Positions 46,638 to 60,404 of a DNA stretch of 64,000 nucleotides are shown here, in pieces (positions within the stretch are counted from its first letter, which is position 1; the number at the start of each line of letters is the position of its first letter). A program made the position numbers and the translations under genes. Source of the DNA: Castanea sativa. Its lineage: Eukaryota > Streptophyta > Magnoliopsida > Fagales > Fagaceae. The notes beneath the pieces were generated by a model that was not told the DNA's origin, ran no database searches, and saw nothing but the letters and a program-made list of their open reading frames with translations. The stretch is from NCBI RefSeq assembly GCF_040712315.1, contig NC_134017.1:16770001-16834000 (forward strand), given 5' to 3'.

Positions 46638-49102
46638 TAATAAAATTTGTACGATATCAAACATTTCTTCTTCCAAATTTTCAATGCAGATTCCCCAGCA
46701 ATAATTGCATAGTAAATTATAATACAAGTGTGTACCCAAACTAAATATTCAAAGCCTTATGATCGAGCAAATAGCATCCGCCCCACCTATAGTTTCAGGG
46801 TTCAATCCTCCTATTCAAAGCTGTGAGAGAGAGAGAGAGAGAGAGAGAGATGTGGGTCAATTACACGTGGATGTGATGCCTATTGCTTTGTTCACATTTA
46901 TTAATTTGAAATTGATTTCAGCAAACCTCTTACCCTTGTGAGTTGTGTCAAAGACTTAAAATTGAAGGGGCCCATTCTACCATGGATATATGGTTGGCGA
47001 GATAAATAAAGTTTTCAAAGTTCAAACCCATGGAAAGAATTTGTGATACAATGACATTTGAAATTTGAAAGCTTTTCCCATCAAAAAAAAAAAACCATCG
47101 ATATATCTTAAGGTCTTCTTGGTTGTTTTTTGAGGGTAAAGGTTTTGTGTTAAACGAGTGATTTAGATTATGTCACATTATCAATTAACAATGATGATTA
47201 AGATTTTAAGAATTTTATATCATAGGATTTTCCTACAAAGTATAAACTCTAGATGATTCCAATCTCTCTCTTAGTATTTGCAAAAACTAGTCCCAATATA
47301 TGATATTGGTTCTAGTCAACCTTTTGAAATAAAAAAAAAATAGTGTTTCAAATGATTTTAGAATATGTTAAGTTTCTAGTTTCTACAGAGAACACTTTCT
47401 AGCTAGGGAGGACCTTCCATCTCTAAACTTAAAGAAGATAGTCTCAATGCACATCTATGCTTTAAGAAATTTTTTCTTTTTTCCTTTTTTATTTTTATTT
47501 TTTATTATTATGCTTTTAGAACTTTACTCTGTTAATAATGGACAAATTTTTGAAGTTAAGCTTTGGCAATTGGTATCAATATAGGTAGCTGAACTAGAGC
47601 AGGTAGCATGAGGAAAAAAAATAATCTCTGGAATGGTCCCATCTCCAATTTGTACATTACTATAAATGTGCAGACCATAATTATACGATCGAAATGTATT
47701 TTTATAAGTGTAGCCCACTACAAAAAAAAAAAAAAAAAAAAAAAAACGGGGGGAGAAACGTGTCCATATTGTTTCTCTTTTATCAATTATCATTTGAAGG
47801 TGTACAAATTTTCAGGTTCTGTAATGAATTCAAAACAGCAAAATGGCAATGATAACAGGTACCAAGCAATTCATAATGCAATTTGGAAGGAAACAATCTT
47901 GTCCAAATGGCAGAGGCCTACAATGAGCTGGTTCCAACTTTAAAGTTGATAAACCATCTTAACTACCATATCAGCCAATTCTGTTGGACCTCAATTAGTA
48001 GAATTTATTGAGATTGACCTCAGCCAATCAACAGCAAACAACAAATGGGGTGATCTGCCATGATGAGACGGATAATTAGTTGATTATATACCCATCTGAG
48101 TATTCAATAAAAGCAAATTTGATTATTAGAATATGAATCATTCAAAATTAAAATAGGATAATTATTGGGATTTTTTCTGTGGGGTTTCGCATTGCCATGA
48201 ATGATTGCATTGTAGGATCTATTAGTAAGAATGATTTTATATATGAAATACTACTCATGCACTAAGTTGTCACGTTGCCCATTTTTAATATGATTAATTT
48301 GGTGTTTGTATTAGACCCTTTTGGATATACACCACTGTAAATTTCTTTAAAAAATCTTATCTCCTCTCTCCGTGTGTGTGTGTGTTAAAAATACTTAGTA
48401 TTCTAAAAAAAAAAAAACTAATTATGTGGAGAAATCCTTTCAAAATAGACTCCATAGTACTCATTAAAAGTTAGAGCGCATGAACTATCATAACACATAT
48501 AATACAGAGCTTTTTTATTATTTATTTATAACTCGACAGTTATAATGGAGAAACAAGATTTGAATTTTGAATGTTTTGAAAATATCAAGAGGTATTAACT
48601 AGTTGAACTACAAGACTCTTAGTATATAATATGGAACTTGAGAATAAAAAATAAGATGTGTGAAGATTTGTTTCTAGGGAGTAGACCTAATGAAAATTTT
48701 CATTTATCTTTTTAGCTTGAAGATGACCATGAACTACAAATTGGAAACAAGAAGAATCAATAAGATACAATGGGAAAAAATTAAGTTTAGAACCTATGTG
48801 ATAAAAAATGCAGAATTATCAAATTTGATAATTAAAACAAAGGTATTCAAACATTTTCAAATATCTGACTATTCATTTTGACATGTGCAGTTCTCTCGTT
48901 TTTCACACACCAAGTTATTATAAGAAGGAATCCCTTGAGGATCTCTAAGATGCTAACAAGATGCTTTATTCTCTTTTCAATTATTGGTAGATAGAAGATT
49001 TGAACCCTTTGTTGAAAATGTGAGTTACAAAGCTCTCGCATTAGGGATCTCATGTATGTCCTACAAAGACAAAGCTCTACATCAAACAAAAGGTACACAT
49101 AA

Positions 49103-49105
<3 letters not shown>
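46638..49105. other. Intergenic DNA, no gene
   Basis: AT-rich. A (GA)n run lies at 46826-46850, preceded by a box-B-like GGGTTCAATCC near 46798 that may be a SINE remnant. A 26-base A run lies at 47720-47745. No gene is recognised. Confidence 0.55.

Positions 49106-49181
<76 letters not shown>
49106..49181. repeat. (CT)n microsatellite, about 38 units
   Basis: Uninterrupted dinucleotide run. It creates artificial Ser-Leu and Arg-Glu open frames. Confidence 0.95.
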
Positions 49182-49183
<2 letters not shown>

Positions 49184-49678
49184 GACTTAGACATCAAAAA
49201 ATCTCTAGCAAGGCTTCTCTCTTGTGAGTCCTTCAACTCTTTTTTTTTCTTTTTAACTTCTTTTTGCAGGTATGCAAATCCGAATTGGTTGTGCAGATAT
49301 TTACATCATCGAAACATATATTTGATTTGATTTTAAAAACACAAAAAATCATATACCAAAGTGTGAATCATCATTTTCTCGGTAAGATTGAGAACTGACT
49401 AAAAATTGTACTACTTCCACAAAATTGAGCAAAACTTTATGTAAATCAGTCAGAAGTAGTACACCTTGTACTTCAAACTCAAACTATAAAGCCAACTCAT
49501 TACCTCCTTCAATGTCAACCGCGCCATTAAAAGCACAGCATTACTTCTCATGTGACCCTCCTAGCTAGGACCATGCCCTTATAAAAAAGCACATGGGTGT
49601 TATTTATTTCTTCGTACGGTATTTGGTTATTGGTTACATAACTTACATCGTGTCATTCCTCCTTAATGCTTTCCTTTT

Positions 49679-49730
<52 letters not shown>

Positions 49731-50596
49731 GTTTTATCAACTTAAAGTCATTGGGACATCACCACAGGGATATTTTCATTTGATATGTACGTGTGACAGT
49801 GCTATTTAAATTGCGGCTCTTGTTTCTTCAGAGTCGAGGCCTCGAGAGTGACATAAAAAAAATAAAAAAGAAGAAATTGTCTTATAGTACTAATTAATTG
49901 ATTTTTATACTAATTAACTTACTAAAAACTAAAAAGTCAAGTTGAAAATCTTTTTAATTATATCAAAATCTTTTGAGTTTCCCTCAAAAAAAAAAAAAAA
50001 TCTTTTGAGTTAGAAATATCACCCTCGTTGGCTTTGTTTGAAACTTGAGAGTTGACATTTCCTCAATATAGTTAGCTTCTATTGATAATTAATTAATTAT
50101 ATAGGAAAAAACTCAACATGTATGATATCATATATATATATATATGGTAATTAGAAATCAAAAATTCAATTTCAACTTTGATGAATATATTTTTCTATTG
50201 TTCATCCAAATTAGTGGAAAGAACGTCCAGCTATATATAGCAGATTTATACAAAAATTAAATTTGTACAAATTGAATCACTGGAGTGGAGAGCATATCAC
50301 TTGCAAAGTGTGGGATATTAACCAGCTCAAGTCTTTTTTTTTTTTTCTTTTCTTTTCTTTTTGAACCAGAGAATAATACAATTATATAAAATTCTATGAT
50401 ACATCTCCAACGATTCTCCTTTCATTTTCAAAAACAATATAAAATATTTCCTTTTTAAAATTTTATGTTCTAGGTTGAAGGTTCTTTCTTACTTTGAAGC
50501 TTGAACCCAAAATTTTTTTTTTTTTTAATAATCTGAACCCAAGTTATTGACCTCCATTAATTAATTGGAGCTTGCGTGAATTATTAATGAATAAGC

Positions 50597-50845
50597 ATAT
50601 CTAATCAATTAACTTTTTCAAGTTCTAGGAAAATATAAGTATATAACTCCCAATTGAACTTTCATACAGTTTCACTATTCTAAGATCTAGCTACTTTTTA
50701 GAAACTTAATTATCTCTAATCAATTAACTTTTTCAAGTTCTAGGCAAATATAAGTATTTAACTCCCAACTGAACTTTCATACAGTTCCACTATTCTAGGA
50801 TCTAGCTACTTTTTACTTTTTAGAAACTTAATTATCTATTGACTC
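50597..50845. repeat. Tandem duplication, about 115-bp unit, two copies
   Basis: Both copies share 'ctaatcaattaacttttt', 'gaactttcatacagtt' and 'gatctagctactttt', with a few substitutions between copies. Confidence 0.85.
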
Positions 50846-51005
50846 TACAAAGTCAAGATAGTTAAGTTTTTTATAAAAAAAGACAGATAAGTTATTCTTT
50901 ATATAGTTTGCCTAATGCATGATGATGATAGTTAATGATGAAAAAAAGACTTAGTTATTAAAATAAAAAACAAAGATATTGTCACATATATTGGCGAGGC
51001 AACTT

Positions 51006-51007
<2 letters not shown>

Positions 51008-51063
<56 letters not shown>

Positions 51064-51072
51064 GCGCGCGCG
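51008..51072. repeat. (TA)n followed by (CG)n
   Basis: About 26 TA dinucleotides, then AACGCGCGCGCG. Both parts are alternating purine-pyrimidine. Confidence 0.9.
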
Positions 51073-51114
51073 AAGAACACTAATTTTTCTTTTTCTTTTT
51101 CATTTCTTTCTAAA

Positions 51115-51335
51115 TTTAGGATATGTTTAGTTACGGCTTATTGAAAATTGAAAATTTATTGCTAAAAACACTATAGCAAAATAATTTTTAAATGTGTGAA
51201 TAGTGCTGTGGAACCCAAATTTATATTAAAATCTGTGTTTGGATGACTTTTGTGGATCCGTGAACAATACTCATAGAACCCATAGACAAAACACAGAACG
51301 CAAGGATTGGGCAAAACACCTAATACAAATGCACG
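51115..51335. mobile_element. Possible MITE
   Basis: The wording ('actatagcaaaataatttttaaatgtgtgaatagt') resembles a common dicot hairpin repeat I recognise loosely. The termini are not clearly inverted here. Confidence 0.35.
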
Positions 51336-54140
51336 CTTAGCATGAATGTTACAAGTTCGCCATTTTTTCCTAATAAGTGTGATAGCTAGGGCAATTCAAA
51401 ATTAAGTTCTCCTCTAAGTTTACTTAACTTGGCATGATATATGGGAAAATCTTGTTACATACTTGTTATTATACACTCCGTACGCACTCCCTTTAAAACA
51501 ACAAATGAGTATGCAATAATGAGTGCGTAATAAACAACAAATGAGTGTGCAATTCGCTTGAGAATGTAATTTGCTTGGTTTAAACTTTACCACCAAGATG
51601 GTAATTTTGTGAATGATACACGTACAAAGCAACGTGCATCATGCCATCATCATCATCACATGGTGATGATACCATTGACAACGAAGAATACGAGGCTAAA
51701 GGACGAGGTGTTGGTGCCATTGTAGTGAATGCAATACATGTTTGCCATCCCTTCTTTCTTTCTTAGGAATCCAATGTTGCAGATGATGTATAATCACGAA
51801 GATGGAGAAAAATTATTAGAATGGTAAAATTACATAAAAAGTAACTGCGTGTACATGTAAATGTAATGGTAATATATATATTCTTTTATGATAAACATGC
51901 AGACTTTTTTTTTCTTTTGTCTATACCGATTTTTTGGTCCTACATCCACACTGTTCAAATCAAAATCATACACACAAAATTGCGTGCAGCATTGGTAGTT
52001 GGCCATGGCATCATTGGCAATGGTAGCTAAGCTTCTAAAAAAGAACAAAAAGACAGTTTGTATCATGATGATGTCGATGCAATGATTTTAAGGCAGTATT
52101 TGCCATCCCTTTTTCAGTTTTTTGTGGACTCCATTGTTTTGCCAATCTTATATATATATATATATATACCTAACAAATTTTAGTAAACGATATGATAGCC
52201 ACGAAGATGGAAATTTATAACAGTAAGTATGGTAAAAAAAAAACCATTACAGCTTAGAGGTAATATAATATCTTAAGGAACAACATTAATATTATACCAA
52301 GAATCTTATAACTCATTTATTAACTCTAAGTAATTTTTACAAAGAAATTCTGAATTCAAATCCCACCTCATCAAATATCGAACTATCAAAACATCCACAT
52401 TATCCTTCTACTATTTTTTTATCCCCCCACCCCCCCCCCCAAAAAAAATAGACCACTTTGTGTTTTTTATTTTGCTTAATTTGGTCTTCTACATCCACGT
52501 TATTCAAATAGTCAATAGTTGAAATTTAAATACAATAATTAAAGATTAATTCTACAAGCTTCTTAGCTTAAGTGATTGCTAAAGATATGATTTAAAATAT
52601 GGCTCGAATAAGTAAAAAGAATAATTGATTCTTTTAGCTTTTGCTTATGTCAATTTTCATTTTTTTTTCTACATACAATTATGTTTTAATCATTTTTCAG
52701 CAAATAATGAAATGAATTTTTTGTAAAAACTTGTACGCAAACAGACACTAACTCATATTAATTGGAACTAAGAACTAAGGATTAAGTTAAGTTTCTATTG
52801 AAAGCAAAAAATATTTCAGTTAAAAACTTCTCAAAAAAGAGCTTTCAGTAATAAAAAACTTTATCTAACCGGACATTAACTCATATTAGTTGGAATTAAG
52901 CATTTAAGGATATTTGGAATGAGTAAATGGAATCCAACAAAGTGAAGAAAAAGGAAAATTCACCGTCGAGCTTTTTAGAGCATATTATTGTTTAATTAGC
53001 GTAAGAATACACCTACACCCTCTATGGTTTAGTAGATATGCTTTTTAACTTTTTAATTTTGTTTTATAATTCAATAGTTATTATAATAGGGGAATTAAGA
53101 TTTGAACTATAGTTCTTCTGATTAAAAAGAGCATGTTAAGACACTAAATTATAAGATTCTTAGCAAATTTTCAATTTTTCTAATTGTATCTCTTGTAGTA
53201 TCTAATTATTTTTATTAAATACTTTGTGATACTTTGAATTGTTTAGATTTATGTGTGGATTTAAGTTTATTTCCGCTATATAAGTAATTACGAGTAGTCT
53301 TAATTGTGACTTAACTAATCTTTTTGTATTATAAAATAGAAAACTTCAAAAAAAAATTAAGTGGGAGAGATTGTGTTACATCAAATTTTTTAAATTGGAT
53401 TAGATTGACAAGTGTATGTGTTAAAGTCACAGGATATTCACCTAATCTTACATTCTCATTACTCCCTCAACTGCACTCTCTCTTTCTCTCCACGTCGCTC
53501 CCTGGTATATAATTCAAATATTTTGGTGTGACTGATTTTCATTGATGCTTTTAGCAGTAAATAGATAAAATTAGTTGATTAGAACAAACAGATTCTACAG
53601 TAAGTAAGATTAGAAAAATTAAAACTCATGGGTATGAATGAAATGAAACAGTAGTATCAAACCACAAATAGGACAGATATACTTTACTCGTTTAGTTATT
53701 CGTTTTTGCTGCAATTTTTTTTTGGGTACAATCTTTTTGCTGCAAATTAAAGCTAAAGAGAGGTACTGTAAGTCTGTAAATTGACCCTGTAGCAGAAGTC
53801 ATTTTCATTAAACTAAAGTCTTTAGCAAATGTCATTTTCATAAATAGTTTCCATCATAAATTAATATTGATGCCAATGTCTCCCATAGGTAAACCCCAAT
53901 TTAGGGCAAAAGGGTTCTTGATATTGATGGATGATGAGCCAAGCCCTGCCCATATGTGGTTAGGAATGTGCCCAAAACTTCATCAGTTTGGAGAATTTAT
54001 CTTTCTTTTATGGTAGCAAATAGCATGAAGCTTGTGGCTGGTGAGAGTAGGTAGGTCAATTGTTTTCTTTTCTTGGTTTTGAAATACGGTAAATTGGACC
54101 AAGCACTGAGACCACTGAATTAAACAATGACCTAATTTAA

Positions 54141-54864
54141 GGGTTTGTTTGGTTGAAGAGGTGGAAAAGTAGAAAAATAAAAAAATTAATTAATTAATTT
54201 CTCTCCTTTTTGTTTAATTGGGAGTGAAAAAAGTGAGTTTGTATGAATTTACTCATACAACCTTGTTAAAAAAAATGACCAATTAAAACAAAAAAGTAAC
54301 AAAAAACTATTAAAAAAAAAAAAACAATCACCCAATTTATTAAAAAAAATCATATCTAGTTAAACAAAAAAAAAGGAAAAAAAAAACACAAAACAACTAT
54401 CACACAAGAAAAAAAAGAAAAAAAGAAAAAAAAATTGCAACATCCCAAAAAGAAAAGAAATAAAAATGGTTAACGTGCCCAACCACAACCACAGCCCCAG
54501 GAAATCAAAAAATTAATAAAACAAAAAAAAAGTACGTCCAGTCATCCAGGGAAAAAAAATAGTGAGGCAACATGCCAGCAAAAATAAAACAATGAAAAAA
54601 AAAAAAAAGAATTAGACATGGGTATTTTTGTCCATTAAGCAGTCTCATTTTTTTTTTTTAGTTTTCTATCCATTTTGGAGAAAAAAACTTTTTGGTGGGT
54701 CCAAAGAGAAAATACATGGACTCCACCATTTATTTTTCTTCCTCCTCATCAAACTAAACACATTCAAAAAAGTTTTTCTTCCCATTTTCTTTTCAAAGTT
54801 TTTCTTCCCATTTTCTTTTCAAAGTTTTTCATCCACCATAATTCACCTCCAAACAAACACACCC
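54141..54864. mobile_element. Possible hAT-like non-autonomous element
   Basis: The left end GGGTTTGTTTGGTTGAAGAG and the inverted right end GGGTGTGTTTGTTTGGAGG are similar. The interior is A-rich, without coding sense, and contains a doubled 'gtttttcttcccattttctttt'. The flanking 8 bases do not match cleanly. Confidence 0.45.
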
Positions 54865-55912
54865 TAAATAATATCTTCCTTCTTTTTCTTTTATGGTTTT
54901 CCCTAATCTAAGTAATAGTATCTTGGATTCAAACCAACTAACATTAATCACACAACTTTTTCTCAAAATATTTTAAAAATAATAAATTGTGATTAGAATA
55001 ACGTCACTTTCACATAAACTCATTAGTAACAATACTTTAATATATTAAACATCAAAACAATATTCCTTCCGGTAATTGTAGAATTTTTTTTTATGCCATT
55101 AAACTTATTGCTGTATAGGTAATTAATTCCAAACCTTTTTAAGCTTCATCAATTATTTATAGTCCCACAAAAGTTGAGTTTTCCTGGTTCACAGATTAAC
55201 TTTATACAATATGATTAATATAATTCTTAGTGGAGAATGTGATGTCATTTTAAAACAAAAATTTGTAAGGAAAAAGGAAAAGTATAAAAAAATAGCCGTT
55301 GAATTACAAAAATGATATACACGCATCTTGGGTAGAAACGTAAGCTTGAAGTAGCCTATGTATGTCAGCTCAGCTTGGTGACGAGGCCTTATTTGCTTCA
55401 CACAAATCAATACTGTTTTTAAATCCCTTGACTTTAATTATCTTAACTTCTAGTGATTTTAACTTGTCCTTTTTTTTTTATTGCTAGGAAAAAACATTTA
55501 CTTGAAACTCTCTATGTTAATCATACTTAATCATTACGCATATATATTTTTAAACCATTTCATTGACAAGAAACACATGGGAATTGAAATCGGCTGGTAA
55601 AAACAAATAACTAGTAGTGTGGAAATGTTATAGAACATCATAACTTATTTGACTGAAACAAGTAAACTAATTCTTTGTTAATTTATTAATTGACAGAAAG
55701 GCTTGGATGAAAATTAAACAATTACCCAACTAGCTAAATAAAATAGAAAATTCAATACTTGATTATTAGGTAAAATATATAAGATAAGTGTCGAAAGACC
55801 AAAACCATGTTACAACTGCACAACTCAAGAGTTTAAAACTTCTGGAATACTACTTCACAGCAATATGAATTATAGATAACATAAAATTAGGAGGGTCATA
55901 GAAGCTATTGTA

Positions 55913-55988
55913 ACAGTTTAACAACAATCCATCCTTGAAATGGTCTAAAAACAGTTTAACAACAATCCATCCTTGAAATGGTCTAAAA
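55913..55988. repeat. Perfect 38-bp tandem duplication
   Basis: Two adjacent identical copies of a unit beginning ACAGTTTAACAACAATCC. Confidence 0.95.
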
Positions 55989-57269
55989 TATTGAGTACCA
56001 TCCTAGTGTCAATGAAGTCATCGTGCAATCAATTTTTTTGTGTTTTTTTTTTTCATAAGATATAATAAAGTCAAGAGAACCCAACTACTAACCATCCTAT
56101 GCTCTTCTCAAAAAGAAAAAAAAAAAAAATCATATGTAGCAAAAGACCATGCGAAGTGTCTTGGGTTTTTGTTTTTATTAGATACTATAAGATTTGAATC
56201 TATGACCTCCCAATAAAGCTAGGCTTGCAACAATTTTAAAATACACTGCAATTTGCCTACTTTAATGATCTAAAGTGCGGGATGTAAGTCAAAATGACAG
56301 TGTATATGTCGTGAATTTTTGTTGTGACCCTAAAAGGATTTATATTCATGATGATTGCTTTACTAATATTCAAAGGTTTTTATTTTTAATATCTTGACAA
56401 ATTGAACTAATTTCCCACCGAAGAAAAAGATTTCAACTTGTTATAAAGTTTAATTCTCATATTCAAGATAGACATCAAATTCTTCAAGAATGGACAAGGG
56501 TATCCGAGTATATGTATAAACATCCTATTGAGAGCAGTGCAGAGCCAAATTTTAAGGTGAACGTATAACACAATGTCCAAGTGTACAGTTGATTTTGATG
56601 ACAAACTATGAATCAAAGATTCAAAATGCGCTGATTTTATTGGATTTAAATTTTTCAATATCATCATATATGTCGTTTTAATTAAGAGGTGACATGGTTG
56701 GGACAAGTTTTACTTGCCATAACCCGTTTATCCCACCACACTCCCCCCATGTATCATTTTGCTTAATAAAACTCATTTATTTTTAAAAGATAATAAATTG
56801 TCATCTTTTTTTGTTAAAATGTTTTCTCTGCATAAACTTTATCTTGCTTTGGTTAGTATTACTTCATCGAGATATGGAGAATCTATCTTTATTCAAGTAG
56901 ATTGAAGCTATTTGATTGGTTATATTCTTAAGTGAAATTGCAACGACACATTTAAGAAATTAGATTCTATTGTTCTACTTTATAATTTCATATAGTAGAT
57001 AGTATTTATTTTACATATAAATATTTTTTAGTTTTGAATGTCTACTAGAAAGTATCATTTTGGACGTGAAGTTTAAATTAGAAAAAGAAATAAGAATAAT
57101 ATAAAAATTAATTAAATATTAAACAGGGTCTCATTATAAATTTGATACTAGCAATATAAATTAATCACAAATAAGTAAAAATTTAATCAAAGAGAGTTAG
57201 AATATAATGAAATAATACAACAAAAATTTAATAATGAAAATAATTGTAATGACATTGAAATGTGATTAA

Positions 57270-58130
57270 ATTATTGAAACTTAGATGATAAAGTTTTACA
57301 TAAATTAAATTATAATTAAATCTTATCCCTTGATTCAATGAAAAATATCCTAACAATTAATAAAATATTTAAAAAAAATAATTAATAAAACGTAAGATGC
57401 TACTTGAGGAGAAAAAAGCGTGGGGTGTTGTGTGAGATTCTAGATTTCAGTTAATTTTTTTTTTCTAAGGAAGGAAGTTAACAAAATTATAATATACTAT
57501 TAGTTTGAATAAAATTTAAATGAAATAATTTTACATAAATTAAACTATTGTTAAATTTATCCCTTAAATTGAGAAAATATATATCCTAACAATTAATAAA
57601 AAAACATTAGCTTAATAATTAATGAGAGTAGTTGTTTGTTAGGAAATACATAGTTAGAGAGAGAGAGTATCATATAAAAAATTTTAACTCCTATGAATCT
57701 ATGCAACATGTATATCATTCCAATACAAATACATATGTGTAAGTTGCAACTCGAAATAAATAAATAAGTTGCAACATTTATTTTTTATTTTTTATTTTTT
57801 ATTTTTTATTTTTTTAGGGAATGAAGTTTTAAAAAATTATAATATACTATTATTTTGAATAGAATTAAAATGATAAATTTGTACATAAATTAAACTATTG
57901 TTAATTTTATCCCTTAATTTGAGGAAATATATCCTAAGAATTAATAAAAAATTAATTTAATAATTAATGAGAGTAGTTGTTTAATAGGAAAAATATTGTT
58001 AGAGAGAGAGAGAGAATCATAAAAATTTATCAACTTCTATGAATCTTTACAGCATGTATATCATTCCAATACAAATACGTATGCGTAAGTTGCAACTCAA
58101 AAAATAAAATAAAATAAACAAAATCGTGGG
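57270..58130. repeat. Three tandem copies of about 300 bp
   Basis: Each copy has 'tacataaattaaa', 'atcctaa.aattaataa' and, in the last two, 'agagagagag...atc', 'catgtatatcattccaatac' and 'gtaagttgcaactc'. The first copy is more diverged and shorter. Confidence 0.75.
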
Positions 58131-58229
58131 GTGCAAGAGAGACTTTATGGAAAAACCATTAGTGAATATATATAAGTTTTGAAACTTTGATAATAGTTTT
58201 ATTTGGAGTATGATTTAAATTTCTAAAAT

Positions 58230-58750
58230 TTATATGCATGTTGCATATTCTGTTAAAACACTTGTTGTTACTTTATCAAAAGACATTGATAAGAACAAAT
58301 AAGTAGTTGTCTCTATCAATTGAAACGTAGATATATGTTACATTTTTTGTTACAACACTTATTGTTCGTTTATTAATTTTTTAAAAATTGATTAGAACAA
58401 ATAAGTTTTTGATTCTATCAACTGAAACTTAAATACATGTTGCATATTTTGTTAAAACACTTATTGTTGCTTTATTATTATTTTTAAAAAAATAATTTGA
58501 TAAGAACAAATAGGTTTTTGACTCTATCAATTAAAACTTAGATGCATGCTGTATGTTTTATTAAAACACTAATTGTTATTTTATCTAAAATCCATGTTGC
58601 ATGTTTTATTAAAACACTAATTGTTATTTTATCTGAAAAGAAATTAATAAAAACAAATAAGTTGTTATCTCTGTCAATTGAAACTTAGAAACATGTTACA
58701 TGTTTTGTTAAAAAACTTACTGTTATTTACCTAAAGAAATTAATATAAAC
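58230..58750. repeat. Tandem array, about 100-bp unit, six anchors
   Basis: The anchor 'tgttaaaacactt(a)nttgtt' occurs near 58251, 58348, 58449, 58558, 58608 and 58705. Each is followed by 'gataagaacaaata' and 'tctatcaattgaaact' wording; one unit is shortened by about half. Confidence 0.8.
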
Positions 58751-58837
58751 AAATTAGTTGAAAAAATTATTTTTGACCTAAAGAAATTGATAAAAACAAA
58801 TAAATTGTTGTCTCTTTCTAAAAAATGATTTGTGTCC

Positions 58838-59282
58838 AAAATATTGCTGTAATTTGGTAAAACCACTAGACGCAATCATGACTTCTAAGCCAACTTTTAT
58901 TATATAGGATATGATATAATATAATATAATATAATATAATATAAAAAAGTGCCCCATTTTAAAGTTATCATCTTTGATCTCGCGTACTTATGACATATTT
59001 ATGTCCCTTTTTTTTTCTTTTTCTTTTTTCTTCTTATGCTTATTCTTTTCTCTTGGGAAAAATATTGTTATAATTTAGTGAAACAACTACGCGCAACCAC
59101 GACTTCTAAGCCAATTTTTATTATATAACATATGATATAATATAATGTAATATAATATAAAAATTGCCCCATTTAAAGTTATCATCTTTGAGCTCGCGTA
59201 CCTATGATATATTTATGTCCCTTTTTTTCTTTTTCTTTTTTCTTTTTTTCTTCTTCTTATTCTTATTCTTTTCTCCTGGGAA
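58838..59282. repeat. Tandem duplication, about 222-bp unit, two copies
   Basis: Both copies run from 'aaaatattg' through 'gacttctaagccaa', a TATAA microsatellite, 'gttatcatctttga.ctcgcgtac' and a CTT-rich tail ending 'cttttctc.tgggaa'. Confidence 0.85.
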
Positions 59283-59856
59283 TTTATACCTAATTAGAAT
59301 TCAGGAATATGATGTATGGATCATTCATTTGACAGAACATATAATGGAATCACAAGTCGTCTCCACATTTGAAGACCTTTCAACTCTGTTCTTTTTTTTA
59401 AAACATATATGAAAATCCCAAATTCCGCAATTTTTGTTAATTAAGAAAGGTCAGTGTTGTTTTTTCTCCCGGAAATTCACTCCCATTTGGCATTCAGTTA
59501 CACGTTGCATCTCATTCAAGTTTGTCTTTGCACGTGATGTTGTCATAAGAAACCACAACATTTGAAAACATTGCAACGGTATACGTCTTGCATTTGCGAT
59601 GACAATGAAACTTTGAACCCTCCAAAAAGAAGTTTTGAACATTCCAACGGCACATTTTGCCTTTGGTTTCTCAAATTCAAATCCAATTAACAGTCTAATA
59701 ATGAGGCAGAAAAGAATAGCCAAAGCAAGAAAAAAGAAAAATCTTAAGTCAAAAGAAATAGCTAAGTGATGACTTCTAAGCCTACCCAAGACAAGTTCAA
59801 ACACGAAGTATTTTCTATTCAAGAAAAGAAAAATGAAGGTGGAGATAAATTGAAAA

Positions 59857-59860
<4 letters not shown>

Positions 59861-59902
<42 letters not shown>
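59861..59902. repeat. (GA)n microsatellite, 21 units
   Basis: Uninterrupted run counted directly. Confidence 0.95.
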
Positions 59903-59904
<2 letters not shown>

Positions 59905-59993
59905 TGCTTATGAGATGATGATGGTGGTGGTGATTAATTGTGATAAAGAAGGTGTTGATGATTACACTAATATAGCAACTAGATATTAGAAGT

Positions 59994-60404
59994 GATAGGA
60001 TGGCTAAGGAACTGCGCTTAGAGATGGTTTAATTATTGCTAAGGAACTGAGACTTAACAACCTGATTGTTGAACTAGATGCATTAAGTGTAGTACAAATG
60101 ATTAATAGTGATACTCCAAATCTGTTAATGGAGCCTCTATTGTCTGATTGCAGGAGCCTTTACAAAGAAATTCCTAACAGACGGATATAACACGTATACC
60201 GAAAAGCTAATCAGTATGCTGATGCTTTAGCTAGATTGGGTTTAATTGTAGTTTCTTCTTTTGTTATTTTTGTTGTACCGCTGCCTGTGGTGGTCAATTT
60301 GCTAGCCTCTGATGCGGTTGGATTTTGTTGTAACAGATTAATTAACATCTAATCTAAGTATCCTTCCTTTGTCACCAAAAAAAAAAAAAAAGATAGGATG
60401 GCTA
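59994..60404 (+). mobile_element. 5'-truncated LINE insertion with RNase H tail
   Basis: GATAGGATGGCTA lies at 59994-60006 and 60392-60404. The 385 bases between encode the C-terminal part of a LINE RNase H (VELDALSVVQMIN, LSDCRSLYKEIP, HVYRKANQYADALARLG) with one in-frame TAA near 60187, followed by a 3' UTR and a 15-base A tail. The exact 13-bp duplication and the short intact tail point to a fairly recent insertion. Confidence 0.9.

Larger units (their letters stand above)
49182..57269. other. Intergenic DNA with small repeats, no gene
   Basis: No supported gene. A (TA)n tract at 51008-51060 runs into CGCGCGCG. Two other tandem duplications and two possible MITEs are listed separately. 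Poly-A and poly-T runs are common. Confidence 0.55.

Noticed and set aside
48847..49236. Open frames with Arg-Glu or Ser-Leu runs
   Set aside because: Produced by the (CT)n microsatellite.
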